DNA of 64,000 bases from positions 372,001-436,000 of the forward strand of contig CAVXKT010000001.1 of NCBI GenBank assembly GCA_963762525.1, given 5' to 3'. Both the position numbers and the translations under genes were made by a program. Below are positions 19,307 through 28,077 of the stretch, piece after piece. Within the stretch, counting starts at the first letter, position 1, and every line of letters starts with the position of its first letter. The DNA comes from DATFDN01 sp963762525. GTDB taxonomy: Bacteria; Pseudomonadota; Alphaproteobacteria; Acetobacterales; Acetobacteraceae. The notes beneath the pieces were generated by a model that had not been told where the DNA came from, searched no databases, and saw nothing but the letters and a program-made list of their open reading frames with translations.

Positions 19307-19690
19307 TCAGCGGATCAGGCGTATGTCGATGCCGAGCACCGGGCCGACATCCTTCCAGGCCCGATCCGTCGTCAGAACCGGCATTCCTTCCCGACATGCC
19401 AAGGCCAAGCAGAGGCGGTCGCCCAGCGAGAGGCCAAACCGCTTCGTCGCCGGCCAGACCCGAGCCGCGGCCAGGGCGAGATCCCGATCGACGTCCCGGG
19501 TTGCCAATGGAATCGCCGCTACCGTCGACGTCGCCTGTTCGGTCTCCATTCCGTCTCGGATCATGACTGTCGCGACTTCGGCAAGGTTTGCCGCGCAAAT
19601 GATAGCCCCCTGACGCAATGCAGCGCGGACGGTTTCACTCCCGGTTTCCTCGTAGAGGAGGGCAAGGATCGCACTGGCATCCAAAACCAC
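19307..19690 (-). CDS. vapC: PIN-domain ribonuclease toxin VapC
   Basis: 127 aa PIN domain. Acidic residues expected at the active site are the Asp in MVLDASAILALLY, the Glu in NLAEVATVM, the Asp in LSLGDRLCLALA, and the Asp in LTTDRAWK. VapC toxins cleave tRNA or rRNA. It starts 9 bp after the antitoxin gene. The pair is intact, unlike the toxin-antitoxin genes at 13.8 kb, and lies between gpsA and murJ. Confidence 0.9.
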   Translation of the reverse strand: MVLDASAILALLYEETGSETVRAALRQGAIICAANLAEVATVMIRDGMETEQATSTVAAIPLATRDVDRDLALAAARVWPATKRFGLSLGDRLCLALACREGMPVLTTDRAWKDVGPVLGIDIRLIR

Positions 19691-19699
19691 GAGCGGCCG

Positions 19700-19984
19700 C
19701 TACAAGCCCTCGCGGGCCGCCTCCTCGCGCCGCATGGCGAGCAGCCGATCGGACCCGCCCCGATCACCGATCTGCTTTCTCACACGGGCCTGCAGCTCCG
19801 TCACCAGATCGTCGATCGGTCGAAGTCGAAGCTCGCCATCGAGAACCTCGACCACAAGGAGGCCACCGTCCCCCAATCCGAGCAGCTTTCTTTGCTTGGC
19901 AGGAATGCTTAACCGGCCATTCTCTGCCATTCGCACCAAAACGGAACCGGGCCCCATGCTCTCCCCAACCAAAACCTCGACCAT
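19700..19984 (-). CDS. vapB: AbrB/MazE-type antitoxin VapB
   Basis: 94 aa. The swapped-hairpin DNA-binding core is VRMAENGRLSIPAKQRKLLGL near residues 17-37. The C-terminal half (LQARVRKQIGDRGGSDRLLAMRREEA) is charged and helical and probably wraps the VapC toxin. It is the first gene of a vapBC operon and likely represses it. The 40 bp between it and the end of gpsA leave little room for other elements. Confidence 0.85.
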   Translation of the reverse strand: MVEVLVGESMGPGSVLVRMAENGRLSIPAKQRKLLGLGDGGLLVVEVLDGELRLRPIDDLVTELQARVRKQIGDRGGSDRLLAMRREEAAREGL

Positions 19985-20024
19985 GCCACATTTCTAGATA
20001 AGCCCATCTTTCGCTCAAGGCAAG

Positions 20025-20978
20025 TCATCTTTCATCCCGCCTCGGCCGCGCCAGCAGTTCCGCAATGGCCGCCGCCAGCGTCAGGTGCCCGGCGAGAAGG
20101 CGCGCCACCGCCCGGCATACCGGCAGATCGAGGTCGCCCCCGCGCGCGACCAGCGCCGGGGCCGTTGCCACCCCCTCGGTGACCGTTGAGCGCGCGGCGA
20201 GGATTTCGCCCGGGCGTTCGCCGCGCCCGAGGGCCAGACCGAGGCTGTAGTTGCGGCTCGCCGGGCCGGTACAGGTCAGCAGCAGATCGCCCAAACCTGA
20301 GAGGCCCATCACGGTCTCCGCCCGGCCGCCCAGCGCGACGGCCAAGCGCGAGAGTTCGGCAAGACCGCGCGTAATCAGGCCGGCGCGGGCATTCTCGCCG
20401 AGCCCGGCGCCGATCACCGCCCCGGCGGCAATGGCGACGACGTTCTTCGCCGCCCCGCCCACTTGCACGCCCATCGGATCGTCGTTGCCGTAGATGCGGA
20501 AGCCGGGCGTCGCCAGCATCGCGGAAAGCGCCGCGCGCAGCCCCGGGTCGGCGGCGGCCAGCACGGTCGCGGCGGTCAGACCGGCGGCGATCTCGCGGGC
20601 GAAGTTGGGGCCGCTCAGCACCGCGGCCGGGCGGCCGGGATGCAGCTCGGCCAGGATTTCGAGCGAGAACCGGAGCGTATCGCTCTCCAATCCTTTGGCG
20701 CACGCGACCAGCGGGGCGGGCCCGGCAGGCAGCCGGGCCGCGATCGGGCGCAGATGCTGCATCGGCACGGCCAGCAGGATCGCATCCCCGGCGGGTAGCT
20801 CGCCGGTGACGCTGACCGCGTCGGGCAGGCGGAACCCGGGCAGGCGCGGGCTCTCGCGGGCACGCGCGATCGGGGCGGGATTGCGCGCCCAGAGGGTCAC
20901 GGCCGCGCCCGCCCGCGCCGCCTGGATCGCCAGCGCCGTCCCCCAGGCGCCGGCGCCGATCACGGCAATGCTACTCAT
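20025..20978 (-). CDS. gpsA: glycerol-3-phosphate dehydrogenase [NAD(P)+]
   Basis: 317 aa from the ATG at 20978, the family start (SSIAVIGAGAWGTALA, the Rossmann glycine motif). Further signatures are SGPNFAREIAAGLTAATV and AAKNVVAIAAGAVIGAG with the catalytic lysine, and GLGDLLLTCTG. It reduces dihydroxyacetone phosphate to glycerol-3-phosphate for phospholipid synthesis. Its start overlaps the end of rlmJ by 8 bp, so translation is probably coupled. Confidence 0.95.
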   Translation of the reverse strand: MSSIAVIGAGAWGTALAIQAARAGAAVTLWARNPAPIARARESPRLPGFRLPDAVSVTGELPAGDAILLAVPMQHLRPIAARLPAGPAPLVACAKGLESDTLRFSLEILAELHPGRPAAVLSGPNFAREIAAGLTAATVLAAADPGLRAALSAMLATPGFRIYGNDDPMGVQVGGAAKNVVAIAAGAVIGAGLGENARAGLITRGLAELSRLAVALGGRAETVMGLSGLGDLLLTCTGPASRNYSLGLALGRGERPGEILAARSTVTEGVATAPALVARGGDLDLPVCRAVARLLAGHLTLAAAIAELLARPRRDER

Positions 20979-21786
20979 CGGCGACGCGGGTGATCGACAC
21001 GTCCGATCCCGCACCCGCCGCCAACCGATCGAACAGCGCCGCCAGGATCGGCCGTGTCTCCTGCTCGAAGCGGAAAGGCGGATTCACGATCAGCAGCCCG
21101 CTTCCGTTCAGCCGCGCCGGGTCGAGCGGCGCGCGGACGCACAGCTCGGCGGCGACGACGTCGCGCAGCCCGCCGGCGTGCACGCCATCGAGGAAGGCGC
21201 GCACCGGGCTGCGGTGCTTGATCGGATACCAGGCGGCGAAGGCGCCGGTCGGAAACCGCGCTTGCCCGACACGAAGCGCGTCCAGCAGCCGCGCGAATTC
21301 GTCCGCCGCCTCATAGGGCGGATCGATGAACACGAGCCCACGTCTTTCAGGCGGCGGCAGCAGCGCGCGGACTGCCTCCCATCCGTCGCGATGGTGGACG
21401 CCGACCATCGGATCCGCGGCGAAGCGGCGGCGCAGCGCGGCGTATTCGTCGGGGTGCAGCTCGCAGCAGCCAAGCCGGTCGCCCGGCCGCAAAGCTGCGC
21501 GGATCAGCGCGGGCGAACCGGGATAGAGCCCGAGCCGGCGAACCAATCCGGTATAGTCGGCAAGCGCCGCCGGCGGCTCGTCGAGCAGCTTGCCGATCCC
21601 CGTTCGCCATTCGCCGGTCCGTTCGGGCGGCCCGGCCGCAAGATCATAGGCGCCTGCGCCGGCATGGGTGTCGAGCACGAAAACCGGGGCCGGTTTGCGG
21701 TGCAGCGCCCCCAGCAGCCACAGCAGCAGCGCGTGCTTCATGCAATCGGCGAAATTGCCGGCGTGGAAGGCGTGGCGATAGTTCAT
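20971..21786 (-). CDS. rlmJ: 23S rRNA (adenine-2030-N6)-methyltransferase
   Basis: 271 aa. The opening MNYRHAFHAGNFADCMKHALL is diagnostic for RlmJ, and the catalytic motif FIDPPYE near residues 159-165 is that of N6-adenine methyltransferases. VLDTHAGAGAYDL is the AdoMet site. It modifies A2030 of 23S rRNA. The upstream 71 bp to the divergent gene at 21858 must contain both promoters. Confidence 0.93.
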   Translation of the reverse strand: MNYRHAFHAGNFADCMKHALLLWLLGALHRKPAPVFVLDTHAGAGAYDLAAGPPERTGEWRTGIGKLLDEPPAALADYTGLVRRLGLYPGSPALIRAALRPGDRLGCCELHPDEYAALRRRFAADPMVGVHHRDGWEAVRALLPPPERRGLVFIDPPYEAADEFARLLDALRVGQARFPTGAFAAWYPIKHRSPVRAFLDGVHAGGLRDVVAAELCVRAPLDPARLNGSGLLIVNPPFRFEQETRPILAALFDRLAAGAGSDVSITRVADE

Positions 21787-21857
21787 GCGCGGATGTTTTG
21801 CCGCATTCGCTCCGACGAGAGTAGACCAACTCGCGCCACGATAGGGGAGGGGAATTG

Positions 21858-22784
21858 ATGCCCATCTGCGAAGTCGATCCCTGGCGGATGCAGTATTTCG
21901 AGGGCGTCCCTTGCCCCGACGACGTCCGCATCTCCACCGAGGACGCCGACTCCTGGACCTGGTTCCCCGCCCATCGCTGGATTTACGACAAGCTCGCGGT
22001 CGCGCTCTCGCAAGGGCTGGACGCGGCGCCGCACGGCGTCATGCCGCCGTCCTTCCCGGTGTTCTCCAAGCCGCTGATGAATTTGCGCGGCATGGGGACG
22101 GGCAGCCGGGTGATCGCCTCGGAGGAGGACTACCGGGCGGCGCTGACGCCGGGGCATTTCTGGTCCACCCTGCTCACCGGGCGCCATGTCAGCAGCGACG
22201 TCGCGCTGGTGAATGGCGAGGCGCGGTGGTGGCGCCACGCCACCGGCGCGGTCACCGAAGGCGGGATGTTCGACCACTGGCACATTCACGCCGGGGACGC
22301 TCCCGAGGTCGAGGCGTGGTGCGGGAGATGGGCCGCGCATCACCTCGCCGGCTACACCGGCATGGCCAATTTCGAGACCATCGGCGGGCGCATCATCGAG
22401 GCGCATCTGCGCTTCGCCGACCAATGGCCGGACTTGTACGGGCGCGGCTGGGTGGCGGCGCTGGTGCGTCTCCATGAACACGGCGAGTGGGTGTTTGCCG
22501 ACGCCGAGCGCGCCGAGGGCTACAGCGTCGTCCTGTTCGCCCCGCACGGGCCGCGCTATCGCCACCCGCCGGCGGCGCTGGTGGCGTCGGTCCGCGCAAT
22601 GCCGGGCGTCTCCAGCGTGCAGATCACGTTCCACGAGACCCGCGATCCCGCCCGCCACGCGATGCCGCCCGGCGGCTTCCGCGTGGCCATCGTGAATGCG
22701 CATTCGCTCGACGCCGGCCGCGCGGCCCGCGAGCGACTGCGCGCGGCGATCGTGGAGGGTTTCGGAAACGCTCCACCCCATTGA
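21858..22784 (+). CDS. uncharacterised conserved protein, possibly ATP-grasp-like
   Basis: 308 aa from the ATG at 21858, which follows the strong site AGGGGAGGGG. No named domain is certain. The stretch FPVFSKPLMNLRGMGTGS with a lysine, LLTGRHVSSDVALVNGEARWW and the acidic end of GYTGMANFETIGGRIIEAHLRF resemble in order the nucleotide-lysine, central sheet and metal-binding parts of ATP-grasp enzymes. That comparison is only by eye. It has no signal peptide or membrane segment. It stands alone between rlmJ and a GNAT gene. Confidence 0.5.
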   Translation: MPICEVDPWRMQYFEGVPCPDDVRISTEDADSWTWFPAHRWIYDKLAVALSQGLDAAPHGVMPPSFPVFSKPLMNLRGMGTGSRVIASEEDYRAALTPGHFWSTLLTGRHVSSDVALVNGEARWWRHATGAVTEGGMFDHWHIHAGDAPEVEAWCGRWAAHHLAGYTGMANFETIGGRIIEAHLRFADQWPDLYGRGWVAALVRLHEHGEWVFADAERAEGYSVVLFAPHGPRYRHPPAALVASVRAMPGVSSVQITFHETRDPARHAMPPGGFRVAIVNAHSLDAGRAARERLRAAIVEGFGNAPPH

Positions 22785-22912
22785 GGCTGCCGTGCAGCGT
22801 CAGGGCGGGATACGGGCCTAGGAGAAGCTTCTCCGCTCGCACCTCGGAGCGGAATACGACGCTTACTGCGCCCGCACTTGCCGCTTGATTTCCGGCCTTT
22901 ATTGATGCCGGC

Positions 22913-23446
22913 ATGTCGCCGTATCACTTCCGGCCGTTTACCCCCGCCGACCTCCCGATGGCGCGGCGCTGGCTGCAAACACCCGCGGTCGTGCGCTGGT
23001 GGGGAAACCCGGACGAGCAGCTCGCCCTTCTCAAGAATGATCTCGACGAACCGCGGATGCGACAGTGGGTCGTCGAATACCGCCGGCGTGCCTTCGCATA
23101 CCTGCAAGCCTACGAGGCGCACGCTTGGCCGCAAAAACACCTGCAGCACCTGCCAATAGGCGCCCGGGTCTTCGACACATTCATCGGTGAGCCGGCCATG
23201 ACCGGATGCGGTCACGGCAGCGCGTATCTGCGCCTGTTCGCAACCATGCTGGCGGATGCGGGCGCGCCGGTCATCGCTACGGACCCCGACGTTCGGAATC
23301 TGCGTGCCCGCCGCGCGTATGCCCGTGCGGGTTTCGCGGAGCAGGCTATCGGCGAGGCGGAGCAAGGTCGCGTCGTGCTCATGGTCCACCAGCCGGCGCG
23401 CGCTGGCGGGGCGCCATCGCCGCCGCGCAAGGTCGGATCGGGGTAG
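22913..23446 (+). CDS. GNAT-family acetyltransferase, AAC(6')-like subgroup
   Basis: 177 aa. Residues 4-40 (YHFRPFTPADLPMARRWL, VVRWWG) and the acetyl-CoA loop IGEPAMTGCGHGSAYLR fit the Acetyltransf_8/aminoglycoside 6'-N-acetyltransferase-like GNATs, ending TDPDVRNLRARRAYARAGF. The middle between 45 and 85 is short of the usual beta strands, so it may have diverged. The acceptor could be an aminoglycoside or an unrelated amine; sequence alone does not decide. Confidence 0.7.
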   Translation: MSPYHFRPFTPADLPMARRWLQTPAVVRWWGNPDEQLALLKNDLDEPRMRQWVVEYRRRAFAYLQAYEAHAWPQKHLQHLPIGARVFDTFIGEPAMTGCGHGSAYLRLFATMLADAGAPVIATDPDVRNLRARRAYARAGFAEQAIGEAEQGRVVLMVHQPARAGGAPSPPRKVGSG

Positions 23447-23503
23447 GGGGTGGAGCCCGCATCGGCGCGCGGTATGGTGGAGGCCGTTGCCGGGAGACTT
23501 CGC

Positions 23504-24190
23504 ATGGATCCTCGCCTTGCCCTGATCGTCGGCGCCGGGAGCGGCCTGTCGGCCTCGCTCGCCCGCCGCTTCGCTCGCGAAAATGTCCAGGTGGCGCTGG
23601 CGGCGCGCAACCCGGACAAGCTCGCCCGGCTCTGCGCCGAGACCGGCGCCGCCTCCTTCGCCTGCGAGGCGACCGAGCCCGAGGAGGTGGCCGGCCTGTT
23701 CGATGCGGTGGTGGCGGCCCTCGGCGAGCCCGACGTGGTGGTCTACAACGCCAGCGGACGGACACGCGGGCCGTTCGTCGATTTGATCCCGGAAGAGGTG
23801 GCACGGAGCCTCGCCGTCTCCGCCTTCGGCGGCTTCCTGGTCGCCCAGCAGGCGGCGCGGCTGATGCTGGCGAAGGGCTCGGGCGCCATCCTGCTCACCG
23901 GCGCCTCGGCCTCGGTCAAGGGCTATGCGCAGTCGGCGCCGTTCGCGATGGGGAAGTTCGCGCTGCGCGGATTGGCGCAGAGCATGGCGCGGGAGCTTTC
24001 CCCGCAGGGCATCCATGTCGCGCATTTCGTGATCGACGGCGGCATCCGCTCCGCCGCCCGCGCCGAGCAGTCGCCCAATTCGATGCTCGATCCGGACGCC
24101 ATCGCCGAGACTTACTGGAATGTCCTGAAACAACAGCGCAGCGCCTGGAGCTGGGAGGTCGAGTTGCGGCCCTGGGTGGAACGGTTCTAG
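23504..24190 (+). CDS. SDR-family protein lacking the catalytic tyrosine
   Basis: 228 aa from the ATG at 23504, which GGGAG precedes. The cofactor motif is VGAGSGLSASLARRFA and the structural motif YNASG. At the active site a serine in LLTGASAS is present, but the YxxxK motif reads FAMGK, so phenylalanine replaces the catalytic tyrosine. A Phe-type motif followed by FALRGLAQSMARELSPQGIHVAH recurs in a bacterial SDR subgroup, so the change is probably not an error. Activity by the normal mechanism is doubtful. The next gene lies 27 bp downstream. Confidence 0.78.
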   Translation: MDPRLALIVGAGSGLSASLARRFARENVQVALAARNPDKLARLCAETGAASFACEATEPEEVAGLFDAVVAALGEPDVVVYNASGRTRGPFVDLIPEEVARSLAVSAFGGFLVAQQAARLMLAKGSGAILLTGASASVKGYAQSAPFAMGKFALRGLAQSMARELSPQGIHVAHFVIDGGIRSAARAEQSPNSMLDPDAIAETYWNVLKQQRSAWSWEVELRPWVERF

Positions 24191-24217
24191 CCTGCACGGC
24201 GACACCGGGAGGACACA

Positions 24218-24544
24218 ATGATCTACGAGCTGCGCATCTATGATTGCGTTTCCGGCCGCTTGCCGGATTTGCTGAAGCGGTTCGACACCATCACGCTGAA
24301 GCTGTGGGAGAAGCACGGCATCAAACAGGCCGGCTTCTGGACCACGCTGATCGGCGAGAACAATCAGCGGCTGACCTACCTCCTCGCCTGGGAGTCGCTT
24401 GCCGAGCGCGAGCGCAAATGGAACGCCTTCGGCGCCGACCCCGACTGGCTCGCCGCACGCGCGCAGACCGAGGCCAATGGCGCGATCGTGGCGCAGGTAC
24501 GGAACGAAATTCTCCAGCCGACGAGTTTCTCGTCGGTGCGGTAG
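24218..24544 (+). CDS. NIPSNAP-family protein
   Basis: 108 aa, a single NIPSNAP domain (ferredoxin-like alpha/beta barrel): MIYELRIYDC at the start, LWEKHGIKQAGFWTT and LTYLLAWESLAERERKW. Bacterial members are often encoded by catabolic gene groups; their biochemical role is unsettled. GGGAGG precedes the ATG. It is probably co-transcribed with the SDR gene just upstream and is convergent with metH. Confidence 0.88.
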   Translation: MIYELRIYDCVSGRLPDLLKRFDTITLKLWEKHGIKQAGFWTTLIGENNQRLTYLLAWESLAERERKWNAFGADPDWLAARAQTEANGAIVAQVRNEILQPTSFSSVR

Positions 24545-24581
24545 GGCCCTCGCCCGCCGCTACGAACCGGCGAGGTGAGCG

Positions 24582-27500
24582 TCACACCGAAAAATACTTC
24601 GCCCGCGGATTGAGCGCGACAATCGCGCTGGTCGATTGCTCCGGGTGCAACTGGAACTCGTCGGACAGCGAGACGCCGATCCGTTCCGCCCCCAGCAGCT
24701 CCAGGATGCGCGTCTGGTCCTCCAGCCTCGGACAGGCCGGGTAGCCGAAGGAATAGCGCGAGCCGCGGTATCCCTGTGCCAGCATCTTATCGATGTCGCG
24801 GTCGTCCTCGGCGGCGAAGCCCAGCTCGGCACGGATGCGCTTGTGGACGTACTCGGCCATCGCCTCCGCCATCTCCACCGACAATCCGTGCAGGTAGAGG
24901 TAATCCTGATAGCGGTTGTCGGCGAACCATTCCCGCGCCACCTCGGATGCCGTCTGGCCGACCGTGACAACCTGCAGCCCGATCACGTCGCGCCGGGGGT
25001 CGTCCACATCGCGGAAGAAATCGGCGATGCACTCGCCGTCCTCCTTCGGCTGGCGCGGCAGCGTGAAGCGGGCGAGCTCCGATACTCCGTCCGGCTCGAA
25101 CAGGATCACCTCGTTCCCCTGCCCCGCCGCCTTCCAATAACCGTAAGCCGCCCGCGGGCGAAGGATTTCGCGTGCCTCGCAGAGTGCCAGCATCCGCTTC
25201 ATCACCGGACGCAATTCCTGCTTCGCCCAGCCCAGGAAGTCTTCCAGTGAACGCCCCTGCTTCCGAAATCCCCACTGGAACTGATAGAGGCTGCGTTCAT
25301 TGACGAACGGCACGATCGCCTTCGGCGCCGCCTCGACGATGCGTGCGCCCCAGAACGGCGGTGTCGGGGTGTCCAGGTCGGCGGTGATGCGACGCCGACG
25401 CGCGCGCACCGCGCCCAGATCGACCGGCCGGAAGGCGCGCGCATCGGCCTGGCCCAACGTACGCGCGGTATTGCGCGCCTTGCCGATGCGCTTCGCCTGC
25501 ACCGCGGCCAGATAGTCGTCGAAGCCGTTGCCCGTCACCTTGTCCATCAGATGCAGCCCGTCGAAGGCGTCGCGCGCATAGGCGACCCGCCCGCAGGCAT
25601 AGGCGCGGACGCACTCGTCCTCCACGTAGTTGCGGGTAAGCGCCGCACCGCCCAGCATCACCGGAATTTCCAATCCCTGGCGCGACATCTCCTCCAGATT
25701 CTGGCGCATCACCACGGTGGATTTCACCAACAGGCCGGACATGCCGATGGCGTGCGCTCGGGCCTCGCACGCCGCCGCCAGCATGTCGGCGAGCGGCACC
25801 TTGATGCCGAGATTGACCACCCGGTATCCGTTGTTGGTGAGGATGATGTCCACCAGGTTCTTGCCGATGTCGTGGACGTCGCCCTTCACCGTGGCGAGCA
25901 CCACCGTCCCCTTCTCCTGGCCCTGGACGCGCTCCATGAACGGCTCCAGATGCGCGACGGCGGCCTTCATGGTCTCGGCGCTTTGCAGCACGAACGGTAG
26001 CTGCATCTTGCCGGCGCCGAACAGCTCGCCCACCACCTTCATGCCGTCGAGCAGCACGGTGTTGATGATGTCGAGCGGCGCCATCCGCTTCAGCGCATCG
26101 TCGAGATCGTCGGTGAGGCCCTTGCGGTCGCCGTCCACGATGCGGTCCTTAAGGCGTCCCTCAGCGGTCTCGGCGCGCTTGCGCTGCGTGGCGTCCGCCG
26201 CCTTGCGGTCGGCGAACATCTCCAGCAGGCGCTGCAACGGATCGTAGCCCTCGCGCCTGCGGTCGAAGATCAGGTCCTCGGCGACCGCCACCTCCTCCGG
26301 GGCGATCAGGTGCAGCGGGCGGATTTTCGACGCATGGACGATGGCGCCGGTCATCCCCGCGCGCACCGCATGGTCGAGAAACACCGAGTTCAGCACCGCG
26401 CGCGCCGCCGGATTCAGCCCGAAGCTGATGTTCGACAGGCCGAGGATGATCTGAATGTCGGGAAATTCCGCGCGGATCGCGGCGATCCCCTCCAGGGTCC
26501 ACTGCCCCAGCTTGCGGTCGTCCTCATTGCCGGTGGCGATGGTGAAGGTCAGCGGATCGATCAGCAGATCGGACGGCGGCAAGCCGAACCGGGCACAGGC
26601 AAAATCGACCAGCCGCCGTGCCACGGCGAGCTTGGCCTCGGCGGTCTTGGCCATGCCGGTCTCGTCGATGGTGAGCGCGATCAAGCCGGCGCCGAACCGG
26701 CGGGCCAGATGCAGCCGGTCGGCGGCGTGCTTCTCGCCGTCCTCAAAGTTGATGGAGTTGATGATCGGCTTGCCGCCATGCAGCTTCAGCGCCGCTTCGA
26801 TCACCGGCGTCTCGGTGCTGTCGATGACCAGCGGCGCGTTGACCGCGGCGGTGAAGCGGCGGATCACCTCGTTCATCTCGGCGGTTTCGTCGCGGCCGAC
26901 GAAAGCGGTGCAGACATCGAGCGCGTTCGAGCCCTCCCCGGCCTGCTCGCGGCCCATCGCCACGCAGCCGTCCCAATCCCCCCGCTCCTGCAGTTCGCGC
27001 CATTTCTTCGAGCCGTTGGCGTTGCAGCGTTCGCCGATGGCGAAGAAGGCGTTCTCCTGGCGCAGCGGCACCGCCTGATAGAGCGAGGCGACCGCAGGAA
27101 CCCATACCGGCTTGCGCAGGACCGGGGCGGGGCGAGGATCGCCGCGACGGCGCAGCATGGCATCGAGGGCGGCGATATGACGCGTATCGGTGCCGCAGCA
27201 GCCGCCGATCAGATTGACCCCGTCTTCGGCGACGAAGCGTTCGAGCCATGACGCCAGTTGATCGGCGCTTAGCGGGTAGTGCGGGTGCCCGTCCACCAGT
27301 TCGGGCAGCCCGGCGTTCGGCTGCACCGACAGCAATCCCGGCCAAGCACCCGAGAGATAGCGCAGATGCTCCGCCATCTCCTGTGGGCCGGTGGCGCAAT
27401 TGAGCCCGATCAGCGGCACGTCGAGCGCGTGGACGATCGCGGCGGCGGCGGCGATATCGGGGCCGACCAGCAAGGTCCCGGTGGTCTCCACCGTCACCTG

Positions 27501-28067
27501 GACGAAAATCGGCGTATCGGACCCGGCCTCGGCCCGGGCAAGCTTGGCGCCGTTCACCGCGGCCTTGATCTGCAACGGGTCCTGGCAGGTCTCGATCAGG
27601 ATGGCATCGACGCCGCCGGCGATCAAACCACGGCACTGCTCGGCGAGCGCCGCCTCCAGCGGGTCGTAGGCGATATTGCCGAGGCTCGGCAGCTTGGTGC
27701 CGGGGCCGAGACTGCCCAGCACCCAGCGGTCCCGCCCGTCGCTGAAGCTTTCCGCCGCCTCGCGCGCCAGTTCGCCGGCGCGGCGATTGATCTCGAAGGC
27801 GCGATCGGCAATCCCGAACTCGCCCAAGGTGATCGGCGAGCCGCCGAAGCTGTTGGTCTTCGAGAGGTCGGCGCCGGCCGCGAAATAGCCGCGATGGATG
27901 TCGCGAATGAAGTCGGGGCGCGAGAGAGTCAGGATGTCGGTGCAGTTCTCCTGACCCCAATAATCGCGCTCGATATCGAGCGGAGCCGCTTGGGCGCGGG
28001 TGCCCATGGCGCCGTCGGCCAGCAGCACCCGGGCGCGCAGAACATCCAAAAGATGGGGTCGGGACAT
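24582..28067 (-). CDS. metH: cobalamin-dependent methionine synthase
   Basis: 1161 aa, four modules. The homocysteine domain (residues 1-330) has zinc cysteines in LNCATG near 220 and GGCCGTD near 287. The methyltetrahydrofolate domain follows (about 340-620, ALDVCTAFVGRDE). The B12 domain has the DVHDIGKN motif near 731, whose histidine holds cobalt. The AdoMet reactivation domain fills the last 300 residues. It moves a methyl group from 5-methyl-THF to homocysteine. The gene starts 10 bp after the ArsR-methyltransferase gene. In many Rhizobiales metF lies between these two; here it does not. Confidence 0.97.
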   Translation of the reverse strand: MSRPHLLDVLRARVLLADGAMGTRAQAAPLDIERDYWGQENCTDILTLSRPDFIRDIHRGYFAAGADLSKTNSFGGSPITLGEFGIADRAFEINRRAGELAREAAESFSDGRDRWVLGSLGPGTKLPSLGNIAYDPLEAALAEQCRGLIAGGVDAILIETCQDPLQIKAAVNGAKLARAEAGSDTPIFVQVTVETTGTLLVGPDIAAAAAIVHALDVPLIGLNCATGPQEMAEHLRYLSGAWPGLLSVQPNAGLPELVDGHPHYPLSADQLASWLERFVAEDGVNLIGGCCGTDTRHIAALDAMLRRRGDPRPAPVLRKPVWVPAVASLYQAVPLRQENAFFAIGERCNANGSKKWRELQERGDWDGCVAMGREQAGEGSNALDVCTAFVGRDETAEMNEVIRRFTAAVNAPLVIDSTETPVIEAALKLHGGKPIINSINFEDGEKHAADRLHLARRFGAGLIALTIDETGMAKTAEAKLAVARRLVDFACARFGLPPSDLLIDPLTFTIATGNEDDRKLGQWTLEGIAAIRAEFPDIQIILGLSNISFGLNPAARAVLNSVFLDHAVRAGMTGAIVHASKIRPLHLIAPEEVAVAEDLIFDRRREGYDPLQRLLEMFADRKAADATQRKRAETAEGRLKDRIVDGDRKGLTDDLDDALKRMAPLDIINTVLLDGMKVVGELFGAGKMQLPFVLQSAETMKAAVAHLEPFMERVQGQEKGTVVLATVKGDVHDIGKNLVDIILTNNGYRVVNLGIKVPLADMLAAACEARAHAIGMSGLLVKSTVVMRQNLEEMSRQGLEIPVMLGGAALTRNYVEDECVRAYACGRVAYARDAFDGLHLMDKVTGNGFDDYLAAVQAKRIGKARNTARTLGQADARAFRPVDLGAVRARRRRITADLDTPTPPFWGARIVEAAPKAIVPFVNERSLYQFQWGFRKQGRSLEDFLGWAKQELRPVMKRMLALCEAREILRPRAAYGYWKAAGQGNEVILFEPDGVSELARFTLPRQPKEDGECIADFFRDVDDPRRDVIGLQVVTVGQTASEVAREWFADNRYQDYLYLHGLSVEMAEAMAEYVHKRIRAELGFAAEDDRDIDKMLAQGYRGSRYSFGYPACPRLEDQTRILELLGAERIGVSLSDEFQLHPEQSTSAIVALNPRAKYFSV

Positions 28068-28077
28068 CGGCTGACCT

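Noticed and set aside
28068..28077. Cobalamin or SAM riboswitch before metH
   Set aside because: Only 10 bp separate metH from the regulator gene, and the leader upstream of the regulator is short and shows an inverted repeat instead of riboswitch cores.
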